DNA of 39,693 nucleotides from Thiobacillus sp. (GTDB lineage: Bacteria; Pseudomonadota; Gammaproteobacteria; Burkholderiales; Thiobacillaceae). Shown piece by piece: positions 28,312-37,336 of the stretch (position 1 is its first letter; each line of letters opens with the position of its first letter). A program made the translations under genes and the position numbers. Location: assembly GCA_020724415.1 (NCBI GenBank), contig DYHB01000012.1, positions 1-39,693 of the forward strand. The letters run 5' to 3'. Under the pieces are notes generated by a model. That model searched no databases, was not told the DNA's origin, and saw nothing but the letters and a program-made list of their open reading frames with translations.

Positions 28312-28373
28312 CATCGCGGCTGCCGCCGCTTCTACAAGTCATAGATTGTGTGGGAGCGGCGGCAGCCGCGATG
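28312..28373. repeat. REP-type palindrome downstream of the porin gene
   Basis: CATCGCGGCTGCCGCCGCT (28312-28330) and its exact complement AGCGGCGGCAGCCGCGATG (28355-28373) form a 19-bp perfect inverted repeat with a 24-base loop. The pairing can extend inward with TCTACA against TGTGGGA. The core GTGGGAGCGGC...GCCGCGAT resembles the REP elements of pseudomonads and xanthomonads that RAYT transposases mobilise. No RAYT gene lies in the window. Confidence 0.85.
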
Positions 28374-28640
28374 GGGTGATGTCTGACTACATCAACGCCT
28401 CCCTGGCTTGATTGTGATTTGCAGGTGCGGCAAGTGGCGCGCTTGCGCGCCTTGACTTCCCATGGCCAAAAGGATGTCCAGCGCCCAGCCAAAGGCCGGT
28501 GAGTGACATCCGCTGGGGCAGCACTGAACAAGCCCACACATGCCAGTGGTTTATTTTGTGTGAGCAGCCTTATCAGCCATGCAACGGTGTGCGAATAGTG
28601 CGACGTTTCCTCCAGGCAGTTGCCATAATCCGATCCACGC
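28374..28640. other. Intergenic stretch before bioF, no gene supported
   Basis: About 270 nt lie between the REP palindrome and bioF. They contain a perfect palindrome GGCGCGC-TT-GCGCGCC (28436-28451) and a possible weak -10 (CATAAT, 28624-28629) for bioF. I see no BirA-type operator (TTGTAAACC...GGTTTACAA). A minus-strand open frame runs through here and into bioF, but it reads through the REP element and does not look like a protein. Confidence 0.5.
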
Positions 28641-29795
28641 ATGAAAAATCTGAGTGAGTTATCCGCCCGGCTGCACGTGCTGCGCCAGGGCTCAAGACAT
28701 AGGACTCGTCGGTTGCTGGACGGCGCCCAGGGGGTGCGTGTGGTTCTGGACGGTCGTCCCCTGCTGTCCTTCGCAAGCAACGATTACTTGGGTCTGGCAG
28801 CGCACCCTGCCCTCCAGGAAGCGGTCCGGGAGTCCTTGCTGTATGGTGTGGGCAGTGGTGCGTCCCATCTTCTGACCGGACATCACGCCCTGCATCACGG
28901 ACTTGAGACCCAGTTGGCGGCGTTTGTGGGCTTGCCGGCTGCGCTCTTGTTTTCCACGGGCTACATGGCCAACCTGGCGGTGCTGACCAGCTTATTGGGC
29001 AGGCATGACACCGTGTTTTCGGATCGACTGAACCATGCCTCCCTGGTGGATGCGGCCCTGCTGTCACGGGCACGGCATCGACGCTACCGGCACGCAGACA
29101 TGGCGCATTTGGCGTCCTTGCTGGCGGATGCGACTTCAGACACGAAACTGATCGCCACCGATGCGGTGTTCAGCATGGATGGCGATGTTGCACCGATTGA
29201 AGACTTGCTGGACTTGGCGGAACGCTACGACGCATGGCTGTACGTGGATGATGCCCATGGGTTTGGCGGCTTGGGAAATACGGGCCGGGGAGTGCTGGAA
29301 GGCTTGGCCCTGGCTTCCGATCGCCTGATCTACATGGCGACCCTGGGCAAGGCGGCCGGGGTGGCCGGGGCCTTCGTGGCGGGTCACCCGGTCCTGATGG
29401 ATTGGTTGGTCAATGCCGGGCGCAGCTATATCTATACCACGGCCATGCCCCCTCTCATGGCGGCCGCGGTAGCGCGCAGCCTGGATGTGATGGCGCAGGA
29501 AGCCTGGCGACGGGATCGGCTGCGCGCCCACGTGGATCGGTTGAAGGCGGGCCTGGCCACCCTGCCCTGGCCCCTCATGCCCTCCAGCACCCCCATTCAA
29601 CCATTGCTCGTGGGGGACAACCAGAAGGCCATGGCGGTCTCGTCAGACCTGCTGCAGCGGGGCATCCTGCTGCCGGCCATACGCCCGCCTACGGTGCCAG
29701 AGGGAACGGCGCGTCTCAGGATATCCCTCTCGGCCGCCCACGACAGCGAAGATATAGAAACCCTCATCCAGGCCCTGCATGAGGTGAGCGCTTGA
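28641..29795 (+). CDS. bioF: 8-amino-7-oxononanoate synthase
   Basis: BioF (384 aa) condenses pimeloyl-ACP with alanine in the first ring-building step of biotin synthesis. It is a PLP enzyme of the alpha-oxoamine synthase family. The PLP Lys is Lys237 in TLGKAAGVAGAFV. Other signatures are FASNDYLGLAAHP, GVGSGASHLLTGHHALH, ATDAVFSMDGDVAP and YVDDAHGFGGLG. It opens the bioF-bioH-bioC-bioD operon, and its TGA overlaps the TTG start of bioH. Confidence 0.97.
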   Translation: MKNLSELSARLHVLRQGSRHRTRRLLDGAQGVRVVLDGRPLLSFASNDYLGLAAHPALQEAVRESLLYGVGSGASHLLTGHHALHHGLETQLAAFVGLPAALLFSTGYMANLAVLTSLLGRHDTVFSDRLNHASLVDAALLSRARHRRYRHADMAHLASLLADATSDTKLIATDAVFSMDGDVAPIEDLLDLAERYDAWLYVDDAHGFGGLGNTGRGVLEGLALASDRLIYMATLGKAAGVAGAFVAGHPVLMDWLVNAGRSYIYTTAMPPLMAAAVARSLDVMAQEAWRRDRLRAHVDRLKAGLATLPWPLMPSSTPIQPLLVGDNQKAMAVSSDLLQRGILLPAIRPPTVPEGTARLRISLSAAHDSEDIETLIQALHEVSA

Positions 29796-30541
29796 AACCA
29801 CCCCTGTTGTTCCTGCATGGTTGGGGACTCAATGGCCAGATCTGGAAAGATATCGTCCCCGCCTTGGCGGGTGAGCGCACCTGTCTCTGCCCGGAACTGC
29901 CGGGCTACGATGGCCTCCCTCCGCCGCAACCCTACCACCCGGAAACCCTGGCCGACAGGCTGATCTCTCAAGTCGACGCACCCTCCAGCATTGTATGCGG
30001 TTGGTCCATGGGGGGCATGGTGGCCCAGGCCTTGGCGGTCCGACACCCGGGGCGGGTAAGGGCCCTGGTGTTGGTGGGCACCACCCCTGCCTTCGTGAAT
30101 CGCGCCGACTGGGCCCATGGCCTGGGTACGGACGTGGTGTCGGGCTTTGCCGACGACCTGACCCGGGATTACAGCGCTACGGTACGACGCTTCCTGGGGT
30201 TGCAGGCCCTGGGTGGCGCGTCTGCCCGCAGCGTGATCGGGCACCTCATGGCCTCCGTTGACGCAGGAGGTACGCCGTCGGTGGCTACATTGTCAGCAGG
30301 TATGGAACTGCTCCAGAATACGGATCTGAGGGCACTGGCTAGTCGCATCGACTGTCCAGTCCTGCTGCTCCATGGCGCCCGGGACCAGATCTGTCCACTG
30401 TCTGGCGCCCTCTGGCTGGGGCAGCATATCCCCGGTGCACGGCTGGCTATCCACGACAAGGCCGCCCATGCCCCATTTTTGTCCCACCCCGAGTGGTTCC
30501 TGCAGCAGCTAGTACACTTTCTGAATGACCTCGATGAATAA
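29792..30541 (+). CDS. bioH: Pimeloyl-ACP methyl ester esterase BioH
   Basis: BioH (249 aa) removes the methyl group that BioC added, releasing pimeloyl-ACP for BioF. It is an alpha/beta hydrolase with nucleophile Ser72 in CGWSMGGMV, the acid in HGARDQICP and the His in KAAHAPFLSHP; LLFLHGWGLNGQIW holds the oxyanion-hole HGW. The start is TTG 29792, overlapping the bioF stop as TTGA, which implies translational coupling. The end overlaps the bioC start. Confidence 0.94.
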   Translation: MKPPLLFLHGWGLNGQIWKDIVPALAGERTCLCPELPGYDGLPPPQPYHPETLADRLISQVDAPSSIVCGWSMGGMVAQALAVRHPGRVRALVLVGTTPAFVNRADWAHGLGTDVVSGFADDLTRDYSATVRRFLGLQALGGASARSVIGHLMASVDAGGTPSVATLSAGMELLQNTDLRALASRIDCPVLLLHGARDQICPLSGALWLGQHIPGARLAIHDKAAHAPFLSHPEWFLQQLVHFLNDLDE

Positions 30542-31433
30542 AATGGCGATCCGGCAGGCCTTCGAGCGTGCGGCCCCGGCCTACGACGCCGCCGCGTTCC
30601 TCCAGCAGGAGGTGGCTCGCCGCCTGGATGAACGCCTGGAATTGATGAAAATTCAGCCTTCCCTGGTGGTGGATGCCGGTTGCGGTACCGGTTACGCCTT
30701 GCCTGGACTGCATCGACGCTACCCTGACGCGCGTCTGCTGGGCCTGGATCTGGCCCATGCCATGACGCGCCTGGCCCGGGACCGGTTGCCCAAACCCACG
30801 GCCCTGGCGCGCATGACCCGTCGTTTGACGGGCGGGGGCGTCGGCCATGGGGTGGTGTGTGCGGATCTGGAGCGCCTGCCCATAACCCAGGACAGTACCG
30901 ATCTGGTCTGGTCCAGTCTGACCTTGCAGTGGGTGGCGGACCTGGAGGCCACGTTCCGCCAGGTGCGGGGCATGCTGCGACCTGGTGGCCTGTTCATATT
31001 CAGCACCTTTGGTCCGGACACGCTCAAAGAGTTGCGCACAGCCTTCCAGGGCCTGGATGGCCATGACCACGTGAACCGATTTGCCGACATGCACGATATC
31101 GGCGATCAACTGGTCTACGCCGGTTTCCAGCATCCGGTCATGGAGATGGAGTGCCTGACCTTGACCTATGCGCATCTGAAGGATCTGCTGCATGAATTGA
31201 AGGCCATTGGTGCCCATACCGTCCTGGGACCTCGGCGCACCGGGTTGATGGGGCGCGAGGCCTGGGCACGCCTGGAACGCAATTACGAGGCGCTGCGTCA
31301 TGAAGGCCGGCTGCCGGCCACCTATGAAATCGTCTATGGCCATGCCTGGGTCGGGCCCAAGGATCGGATGGCCGATGGCCGCAAGGTGATCCAGTTGAAA
31401 ATGGAACGGCGCAAGGCAGGGCTGGAATCATGA
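30525..31433 (+). CDS. bioC: Malonyl-ACP O-methyltransferase BioC
   Basis: BioC (302 aa) methylates malonyl-ACP with SAM so that fatty acid synthesis can elongate it to pimeloyl-ACP methyl ester. SAM-binding motif I is VVDAGCGTGYALPGL, and later motifs are LPITQDSTDLVWSSLTLQWV and GGLFIFSTFGPDTLKEL, which are typical of BioC. Start ATG 30525 overlaps bioH by 17 nt; ATG 30534 is an alternative. The stop overlaps bioD as ATGA. Confidence 0.95.
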   Translation: MTSMNKMAIRQAFERAAPAYDAAAFLQQEVARRLDERLELMKIQPSLVVDAGCGTGYALPGLHRRYPDARLLGLDLAHAMTRLARDRLPKPTALARMTRRLTGGGVGHGVVCADLERLPITQDSTDLVWSSLTLQWVADLEATFRQVRGMLRPGGLFIFSTFGPDTLKELRTAFQGLDGHDHVNRFADMHDIGDQLVYAGFQHPVMEMECLTLTYAHLKDLLHELKAIGAHTVLGPRRTGLMGREAWARLERNYEALRHEGRLPATYEIVYGHAWVGPKDRMADGRKVIQLKMERRKAGLES

Positions 31434-32125
31434 GTGGTTTTTTTATTGCAGGGACCGATACGGGGGTTGGCAAGACCTTTGTCTCCTGCGCCCTGCTCAC
31501 CGCATGGAACCACCTGGGTACCCGGGCCATGGGCTTCAAGCCCGTGGCGGCGGGGTGTGAAATGTTGCCGGAGGGCTGGATCAATGAGGATATCGCCAGG
31601 CTGCAGGCGGCTTCCTGGGAAACGCTGCCGGTCGACAAGATCAATACTTATCTGTTCCGGGAGGCGATCGCTCCGCACATAGCTGCGGAGCGCAAGGGGG
31701 TGGCCATGCGCATTCCGGCCATGGTGGAGGCCTACCAGGCCCTGGCCCAGGACTACGATCTCGTCCTGGTGGAGGGCGCCGGCGGCTTCCGGGTCCCCTT
31801 GGATGACGTCCATGACATGGCCGATCTGGCCATGGCCTTGAAGCTGCCCGTCATCCTGGTGGTAGGCATGCGGCTGGGCTGTCTGAACCATGCCTTGCTG
31901 ACCGTGGAGTCCATGGCAGCCCGCGGGCTGACCTTGGCCGGCTGGGTGGCGAACCGGATAGACCCAGACATGGCGGTCTATGATGAAAACCTCGCCACCC
32001 TGGTTCGGCGCATTCCGGCGCCCCTGTTGCTGGAAATACCCTGGCTGGATCACGGGGACCATGCCCGGGCTGCCCGTTTGATCCCTGCCAAACGCCTGAC
32101 CGGACTTCTCATGACAGGGAGATAA
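31430..32125 (+). CDS. bioD: Dethiobiotin synthetase
   Basis: BioD (231 aa) forms the ureido ring of dethiobiotin from DAPA, CO2 and ATP. The P-loop is GTDTGVGKTFVSCAL, followed by GFKPVAAGCE and VEGAGGFRVPL. ATG 31430 overlaps the bioC stop by 4 nt. It ends the bioFHCD operon; bioA and bioB are not in the window. The rimP promoter and leader follow. Confidence 0.96.
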   Translation: MSGFFIAGTDTGVGKTFVSCALLTAWNHLGTRAMGFKPVAAGCEMLPEGWINEDIARLQAASWETLPVDKINTYLFREAIAPHIAAERKGVAMRIPAMVEAYQALAQDYDLVLVEGAGGFRVPLDDVHDMADLAMALKLPVILVVGMRLGCLNHALLTVESMAARGLTLAGWVANRIDPDMAVYDENLATLVRRIPAPLLLEIPWLDHGDHARAARLIPAKRLTGLLMTGR

Positions 32126-32177
32126 ACCGGTCTGGCCTTCAAGGGGTCACTTCACCTGTGAATACACTCGGGATTTT

Positions 32178-32186
32178 TGGTACAAT
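32178..32186 (+). promoter_or_regulatory. Extended -10 promoter of the rimP-nusA-infB operon
   Basis: TGG followed by TACAAT (32181-32186) is an extended -10 element; no good -35 is visible. Transcription would begin near 32193, only a few bases before the terminator-like hairpin. Confidence 0.55.
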
Positions 32187-32200
32187 CCGAAAGTTATTCG

Positions 32201-32222
32201 ATGGGCTTTCAGCCCATTTTTT
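32201..32222 (+). terminator. Leader hairpin with T-run (attenuator candidate) upstream of rimP
   Basis: ATGGGCT-TTC-AGCCCAT (32201-32217) is followed by a run of T to 32222. It is a canonical intrinsic terminator placed after the promoter and before rimP. It could end bioD transcripts and also limit initiation-proximal transcripts into the nusA operon. Confidence 0.75.
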
Positions 32223-32250
32223 GTTTCTGCGGCTTTGGCGGCAAACAGTG

Positions 32251-32304
32251 TGGTCGTCTGAATGGTCGCGCTGAATTGGTCGTACTGAATGGCCACACTG
32301 AAAG
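32251..32304 (+). repeat. Tandem 14-bp repeats in the rimP leader
   Basis: Four imperfect units occur head to tail: TGGTCGTCTGAA (32251), TGGTCGCGCTGAAT (32263), TGGTCGTACTGAAT (32277) and GGCCACACTGAAAG (32291). They lie in the presumed leader RNA, ending 15 bases before the rimP ATG. Confidence 0.75.
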
Positions 32305-32319
32305 GACGGACGGGCGGAC

Positions 32320-32745
32320 ATGGAATTGCAAGCGTTGATCGAGCCTACCCTGACAGGCATGGGGTATGAACTGGTCACCCTGGAGCGGGTGGGCCGGGGC
32401 TTGCTGCGCGTGTACATCGATGCCCCGGACGGCATCGGCCTGGAGGATTGCGTCAAGGTCAGCAACCAGTTGACCCGCTTGTTTGCAGTCGAAAATGTGG
32501 ATTACAGCCGGTTGGAAGTGTCGTCCCCGGGGCTGGATCGGCCATTGGTCAAGGCGGCGGATTTCATCCGCTTTGCCGGCCAGAAGGCCACCATCAAGCT
32601 CCGCCTCCCCCTGGAGGGGCGCAAGAAGTATGTGGGCACCCTGATGGGAGTGGAAGAGGGTGTGTTGGATCTGGAGACGGACGCTGGGCGGATTGCCATC
32701 CCCCTGGCCGACATGGAGTCGGCTCGTCTGGTACCGGATATTTGA
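32320..32745 (+). CDS. rimP: Ribosome maturation factor RimP
   Basis: RimP (141 aa) assists 30S subunit maturation. It begins [22 protein letters not shown] and contains [21 protein letters not shown] and the characteristic [30 protein letters not shown]. The length fits the betaproteobacterial family. It is the first gene of rimP-nusA-infB-rbfA-truB; nusA follows after 26 nt. Confidence 0.96.
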   Translation: MELQALIEPTLTGMGYELVTLERVGRGLLRVYIDAPDGIGLEDCVKVSNQLTRLFAVENVDYSRLEVSSPGLDRPLVKAADFIRFAGQKATIKLRLPLEGRKKYVGTLMGVEEGVLDLETDAGRIAIPLADMESARLVPDI

Positions 32746-32771
32746 ATGCTAGGGTTTGCCCGGAGGGTCTG

Positions 32772-34247
32772 ATGAGTCGGGAAGTATTGCTATTGGCTGA
32801 TGCGCTGGCGCGCGAGAAAAATGTGGGTCTGGACGTGGTCTTCTCCGCTTTGGAGTCCGCCTTGGCCCACGCCACCAAGAAGCGTTTCGATGAGGACGTG
32901 GAAGTGCGGGTGCAGATAGACCGGCACAGTGGCGAATACGAGGCTTTCCGAGTCTGGGAAGTGTTGCCGGATGATGCCGAGATCGAATTCCCCGACCATC
33001 AGTTGACCGTCAGTGAGGCCCAGGAACGTGCGCCCGGGGTAGAGGCGGGGGGTGTCGTCGAGGCGCCTCTGGAAGCCGTCGAATTCGGGCGGATCGGGGC
33101 CCAGGCGGCCAAGCAGGTCATCCTCCAGAAAATCAGGGACGCCGAGCGGGAACAGGTGCTGAACGATTTCCTGGCCCGGGACGAGACCCTGGTGTCCGGC
33201 ACCATCAAACGCATGGAACGGGGCAATGCCATCATCGAGTCGGGCCGCATCGAGGGCCTTCTGGCCAAGGACCAGATGATCGCCAAGGAGAACCTGCGCG
33301 TGGGTGATCGGGTGCGCGCATGCCTGATGCGGGTGGAAACGAGCGGGCGCGGCCCCCAGTTGATCCTGTCCCGTACGGCCAACGAGTTCATCAGCAAGCT
33401 GTTCGAACTGGAAGTGCCCGAGATTTCAGAAGGGCTGATCGAGATCAAGGCTGCCGCCCGGGACCCGGGCATCCGGGCCAAGATCGCCGTCAAGTCCAAT
33501 GACCAGCGTATCGACCCCCAGGGTTCCTGCATCGGCGTGCGGGGTTCCCGGGTCACGGCGGTGACCAATGAGCTGAACGGGGAACGCGTGGACATCGTGC
33601 TCTGGTCCCCCGAGCCGGCCCAGTTTGTCATCAACGCCCTGGCCCCCGCCGAAATCTCCAGCATCGTGGTGGATGAAGAGCGGCGCAGCATGGACGTGGT
33701 GGTGGACGAAGACCAGTTGGCCAACGCCATCGGTCGCGGCGGCCAGAATGTCCGCCTCGCCTCCGAGCTGACCGGCTGGGAGCTGAACATCATGACCCAG
33801 TCCGAGGCGGAAGAGAAAAAAGAGGAAGAGGTCAACACGATCCGGCAGTTGTTCATCGACAAGCTGGATGTGGACGAAGATGTGGCCGACGTGCTGGTCC
33901 AGGAGGGGTTCTCCACCCTGGAAGAGGTGGCTTATGTGCCCATCCAGGAAATGCTGGAGATCGAAGCCTTCGATGAGGATAGCATCAACGAACTGCGGGC
34001 CCGGGCCCGGGATGCCCTCCTGACGGCCGCCATCGTGCGCGAGGAAAACGTGGAAAAGGCGGCCACCGACCTGATGAGTGTCGAGGGCATGGATGAAGAG
34101 ACTGCGGCCACCCTCTCCGCCCAGGGAGTGGTCAATTCCGAAGACCTGGCCGACTTGGCCGTGGATGACCTCGTGGAATTGACGGGAATGGACGAAGAGC
34201 GTGCCAAACAGTTGATCATGACGGCGCGAGCCCCCTGGTTTGATTGA
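32772..34247 (+). CDS. nusA: Transcription termination/antitermination factor NusA
   Basis: NusA (491 aa) binds RNA polymerase and modulates pausing, termination and antitermination. It has an N-terminal RNAP-binding domain (about 1-130), an S1 domain (about 135-200), KH1 and KH2 (about 230-345, ending [27 protein letters not shown]), and two acidic C-terminal repeats (about 365-490) like those of E. coli. ATG 32772 with GGAGGG upstream matches family starts. In E. coli NusA feeds back on its own operon through leader terminators, which is relevant to the hairpin before rimP. Confidence 0.97.
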   Translation: MSREVLLLADALAREKNVGLDVVFSALESALAHATKKRFDEDVEVRVQIDRHSGEYEAFRVWEVLPDDAEIEFPDHQLTVSEAQERAPGVEAGGVVEAPLEAVEFGRIGAQAAKQVILQKIRDAEREQVLNDFLARDETLVSGTIKRMERGNAIIESGRIEGLLAKDQMIAKENLRVGDRVRACLMRVETSGRGPQLILSRTANEFISKLFELEVPEISEGLIEIKAAARDPGIRAKIAVKSNDQRIDPQGSCIGVRGSRVTAVTNELNGERVDIVLWSPEPAQFVINALAPAEISSIVVDEERRSMDVVVDEDQLANAIGRGGQNVRLASELTGWELNIMTQSEAEEKKEEEVNTIRQLFIDKLDVDEDVADVLVQEGFSTLEEVAYVPIQEMLEIEAFDEDSINELRARARDALLTAAIVREENVEKAATDLMSVEGMDEETAATLSAQGVVNSEDLADLAVDDLVELTGMDEERAKQLIMTARAPWFD

Positions 34248-34301
34248 ACAGGCTTTAACTCGGCGCACGGCGCCGTAATGGTAGTGGAGTAAGGAATCCG
34301 G

Positions 34302-36866
34302 ATGAACGTCGAACAATTTGCCAAAGAACTGAAAGTCCCGCCCGAGCTGTTGGTAGAACAGCTCTCGGCGGCAGGCGTTTCGGTCAAGGGGGTCAAGGAT
34401 CCCCTCACCGACCAGGATAAGGCGCGGCTTCTGGATTATCTGCGGGGCAAGCATGGCGCCAAGGAACCCAAGGGCAAGATTACCCTGACCCGCAAGGAGA
34501 CTTCCCAGATCAAGACGGCGGATGGCAGCGGCAAGTCCCGCACCATTCCGGTGGAAGTGCGCAAGAAGCGTGTTCTGGTCAAGCGGGATACCCCTGCCCA
34601 CGTGGAAGAGCCCACTCCCGTGGCGCCGCCCCCCGTGGTCGCGGCGGCCCCGACTCCGCCTCCACCTCCTGCTCCCGACAAACCGGCCCCGGCACCCTCG
34701 TCGATCCTGGATGAGCAGGAAGTGCGCCTGCGCCAGGAAGAAGAGCGCCGGCAAGCCGAGTTGCGCGCCATCCAGGAAGCCGAGCTGAAAGCCAAGCAAG
34801 AGCGTGAGGCTGCCCGCAAGGCCGAGGAGGCCAAGGCGGCCGAGGCCGCCCAGGCGGCGGCCCAGCCTGCCGCGCCCGAAGAGCCCAGGCCAGCGGTAAA
34901 GCCGGCAGTGAAGACGGGTGACGTCAAGCCCAGCGTGAAACCCAAGGCGGACAAGGGCGCTGTCAAGAAGACCAAGGAAGAGGAAGCCCACGGCAAGAAG
35001 GGCGGCCTGCGGGTGCGTGGAGCCACGGAGTCGGATAGCGGTTGGCGCTCCCGCAAGGGCAAGCACAAGTCGGATCATGGCCATGCCGTGGTCCAGCCCG
35101 TCGAGCCGGTCATCAAGGAGGTCTCTGTGCCGGAGACCATCACCGTGGCAGAACTGGCCCACAAGATGTCCATCAAGGCGGCTGAAGTCATCAAGGCCCT
35201 GATGAAGATGGGCTCCATGGTCACCATCAACCAGGTGCTGGACCAGGAAACCGCCATGATCGTGGTGGAGGAAATGGGCCATGTGGCCAAGCCTGCGGCC
35301 CTGGATACCCCCGAGTCCTACCTGGAAGAAACCACCGAGGCCAAGGAGGTGGAACTCCTGCCCCGCGCCCCCGTGGTGACCGTGATGGGCCACGTCGACC
35401 ACGGCAAGACCTCCCTGCTGGACTACATCCGGCGTGCCCGGGTGGCGGCCGGGGAGGCGGGTGGCATCACCCAGCACATCGGTGCCTACCATGTGGAAAC
35501 CCCCAAGGGCATGGTCACCTTCCTGGATACTCCCGGCCACGAGGCCTTCACGGCCATGCGCGCCCGGGGGGCCAAGGCCACCGACATCGTCATCCTGGTG
35601 GTGGCCGCCGACGACGGCGTCATGCCCCAGACCCGGGAAGCCATCCACCACGCCAAGGCCGGCAATGTGCCGGTGGTGGTGGCGGTGAACAAGATCGACA
35701 AGCCGGATGCCAATCCGGAAAAGATTCGCCAGGAAGTCTCCAACGAAGGCGTGGTGCCCGAGGAATGGGGTGGTGATGCCATGTTCGTGGACGTGTCCGC
35801 CAAGACCGGCAGCGGTATCGACAATCTGTTGGATGCCGTGCTGCTCCAGGCCGAAGTGCTGGAGCTGAAGTCCGCCGTGGACAGCCTGGCCAAGGGCGTG
35901 GTGGTGGAGTCCCGCCTGGACAAGGGCCGGGGCCCGGTGGCCACCATCCTGGTCCAGTCCGGCACCTTGAAGCGGGGCGACATGCTCCTGGCCGGGACCG
36001 CATTCGGCAAGGTGCGCGCCATGCTGGACGAGGACGGCAAGCAGGTTCAGGAGGCCGGTCCGTCCATTCCGGTGGAGATCCAGGGCCTGTCCGAAGTGCC
36101 TGCCGCGGGCGAGGATGTCATGGTCCTGCCCGACGAGCGCAAGGCCCGGGAAATCGCCCTGTTCCGCCAGGGCAAGTTCCGGGACGTGAAGCTGGCCAAG
36201 CAGCAGGCCGCCAAGCTGGAGACCATGTTCGAGCAGATGGGCGAGGGCGAGGTCAAATCCTTGCCCCTCATCATCAAGGCCGACGTGCAGGGTTCCTTCG
36301 AGGGCCTGGCCCATGCCTTGCAAAAGCTGTCCACCGACGAGGTCAAGGTCAACATCATCCATTCCGCCGTGGGGGCCATCTCCGAGTCCGATGTGAATCT
36401 GGCCATCGCCTCCAACGCCGTGATCATCGGCTTCAATGTGCGGGCCGATGCCCAGTCCCGCAAGCTGGCCGAGAATGCCGGCGTGGACCTGCGCTACTAC
36501 AACATCATCTACGAGGCCGTGGATGACGTGAAGGCGGCCCTGGGTGGCCTTCTGTCCCCCGAGAAGAAGGAAAACATCACCGGCCTGGCCGAGATTCGTC
36601 AGGTCTTCCGCATCTCCAAGGTGGGCGCCGTGGCCGGCTGCATGGTCCTGGATGGCGTCATCAAGCGGAATGCCCAGGTGCGCGTCCTGCGTGACAACGT
36701 GGTCATCCACACCGGCGAACTGGAATCCCTCAAGCGCTTCAAGGACGATGTCAAGGAAGTCAAGGAAGGCTTCGAGTGCGGCCTGAATCTGCGCAACTTC
36801 AATGACATCCAGGAAGGTGACCAGCTGGAGTGCTTCGAAGTGGTCGAGGTGGCCCGGACGCTGTGA
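34302..36866 (+). CDS. infB: Translation initiation factor IF-2
   Basis: IF-2 (854 aa) is the GTPase that places fMet-tRNA on the 30S subunit. An N-terminal IF2N domain (about 1-55) is followed by a charged and Ala/Pro-rich linker (about 85-260, with a Glu/Arg/Ala helical stretch), and a second IF2N-like domain lies near 275-325. The G domain carries GHVDHGKT (363-370), [12 protein letters not shown] and SAK. Domains II-IV end in [19 protein letters not shown] precedes ATG 34302. An internal start producing a shorter form is possible, as in E. coli, but I cannot assign it. Confidence 0.97.
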   Translation: MNVEQFAKELKVPPELLVEQLSAAGVSVKGVKDPLTDQDKARLLDYLRGKHGAKEPKGKITLTRKETSQIKTADGSGKSRTIPVEVRKKRVLVKRDTPAHVEEPTPVAPPPVVAAAPTPPPPPAPDKPAPAPSSILDEQEVRLRQEEERRQAELRAIQEAELKAKQEREAARKAEEAKAAEAAQAAAQPAAPEEPRPAVKPAVKTGDVKPSVKPKADKGAVKKTKEEEAHGKKGGLRVRGATESDSGWRSRKGKHKSDHGHAVVQPVEPVIKEVSVPETITVAELAHKMSIKAAEVIKALMKMGSMVTINQVLDQETAMIVVEEMGHVAKPAALDTPESYLEETTEAKEVELLPRAPVVTVMGHVDHGKTSLLDYIRRARVAAGEAGGITQHIGAYHVETPKGMVTFLDTPGHEAFTAMRARGAKATDIVILVVAADDGVMPQTREAIHHAKAGNVPVVVAVNKIDKPDANPEKIRQEVSNEGVVPEEWGGDAMFVDVSAKTGSGIDNLLDAVLLQAEVLELKSAVDSLAKGVVVESRLDKGRGPVATILVQSGTLKRGDMLLAGTAFGKVRAMLDEDGKQVQEAGPSIPVEIQGLSEVPAAGEDVMVLPDERKAREIALFRQGKFRDVKLAKQQAAKLETMFEQMGEGEVKSLPLIIKADVQGSFEGLAHALQKLSTDEVKVNIIHSAVGAISESDVNLAIASNAVIIGFNVRADAQSRKLAENAGVDLRYYNIIYEAVDDVKAALGGLLSPEKKENITGLAEIRQVFRISKVGAVAGCMVLDGVIKRNAQVRVLRDNVVIHTGELESLKRFKDDVKEVKEGFECGLNLRNFNDIQEGDQLECFEVVEVARTL

Positions 36867-36967
36867 TGAGATCCGGCCGACGTGGGCGTGACTAGTCTGG
36901 TCACGTCTGCGCCGGCCCGGTTTCGAGCCCCGCCGTCCCCAACATGCCGACATAGTCACGAATCATC

Positions 36968-37336
36968 ATGAAAACTCCCCGTGCCCGCCGAGTCGGAGAA
37001 CAGATCCGTCAGGAACTGGCGGATATTCTCTGGCGGGAAATGAAGGACCCCCGTGTCCATGGCGTGACCATCAATGCCGTGGATGTCACGTCCGACCTGG
37101 AGCATGCCAAGGTCTGGTATACCCTGCTGGCTGGCGAAGATGCCGAGATCAGCAAGGCTCTGACCCGGGCGGCAGGATTCCTGCGCACCGAGCTGTCCCA
37201 CCGCATGCGCATGCGCGTGGTGCCCAAACTCACATTCCAGTACGACCGCTCCATCGAGCGGGGGGCCCATCTGAGCCAACTCATCGAACAGGCCCTGGAG
37301 GAAGACAAGCGCTTCCACAAGGACGATGAAGCGTAA
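36968..37336 (+). CDS. rbfA: Ribosome-binding factor A
   Basis: RbfA (122 aa) is a KH-fold assembly factor for the 30S subunit, important at low temperature. It begins MKTPRARRVGEQIRQELADIL and contains MKDPRVHGVTINAVDVTSDLEHAKVWYTLL and LRTELSHRMRMRVVPKLTFQYD. The 101-nt gap after infB holds a small inverted repeat CGTGAC-N7-GTCACG (36887-36905) without a T-run. The end overlaps truB by 11 nt. Confidence 0.97.
   Translation: MKTPRARRVGEQIRQELADILWREMKDPRVHGVTINAVDVTSDLEHAKVWYTLLAGEDAEISKALTRAAGFLRTELSHRMRMRVVPKLTFQYDRSIERGAHLSQLIEQALEEDKRFHKDDEA

Noticed and set aside
28374-28640. BirA operator for the biotin operon
   Set aside because: No palindrome resembling TTGTAAACC...GGTTTACAA is present upstream of bioF.
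28301-28780. A 159-residue minus-strand frame between the porin and bioF
   Set aside because: It reads through the REP palindrome and the first codons of bioF and has unusual composition; no domain can be seen.
33426-36959. A 1177-residue open frame on the minus strand opposite nusA and infB
   Set aside because: It is His/Gly/Leu-rich, follows the codon positions of two clear + strand genes, and has no recognisable domain; long antisense frames are common in GC-rich DNA.
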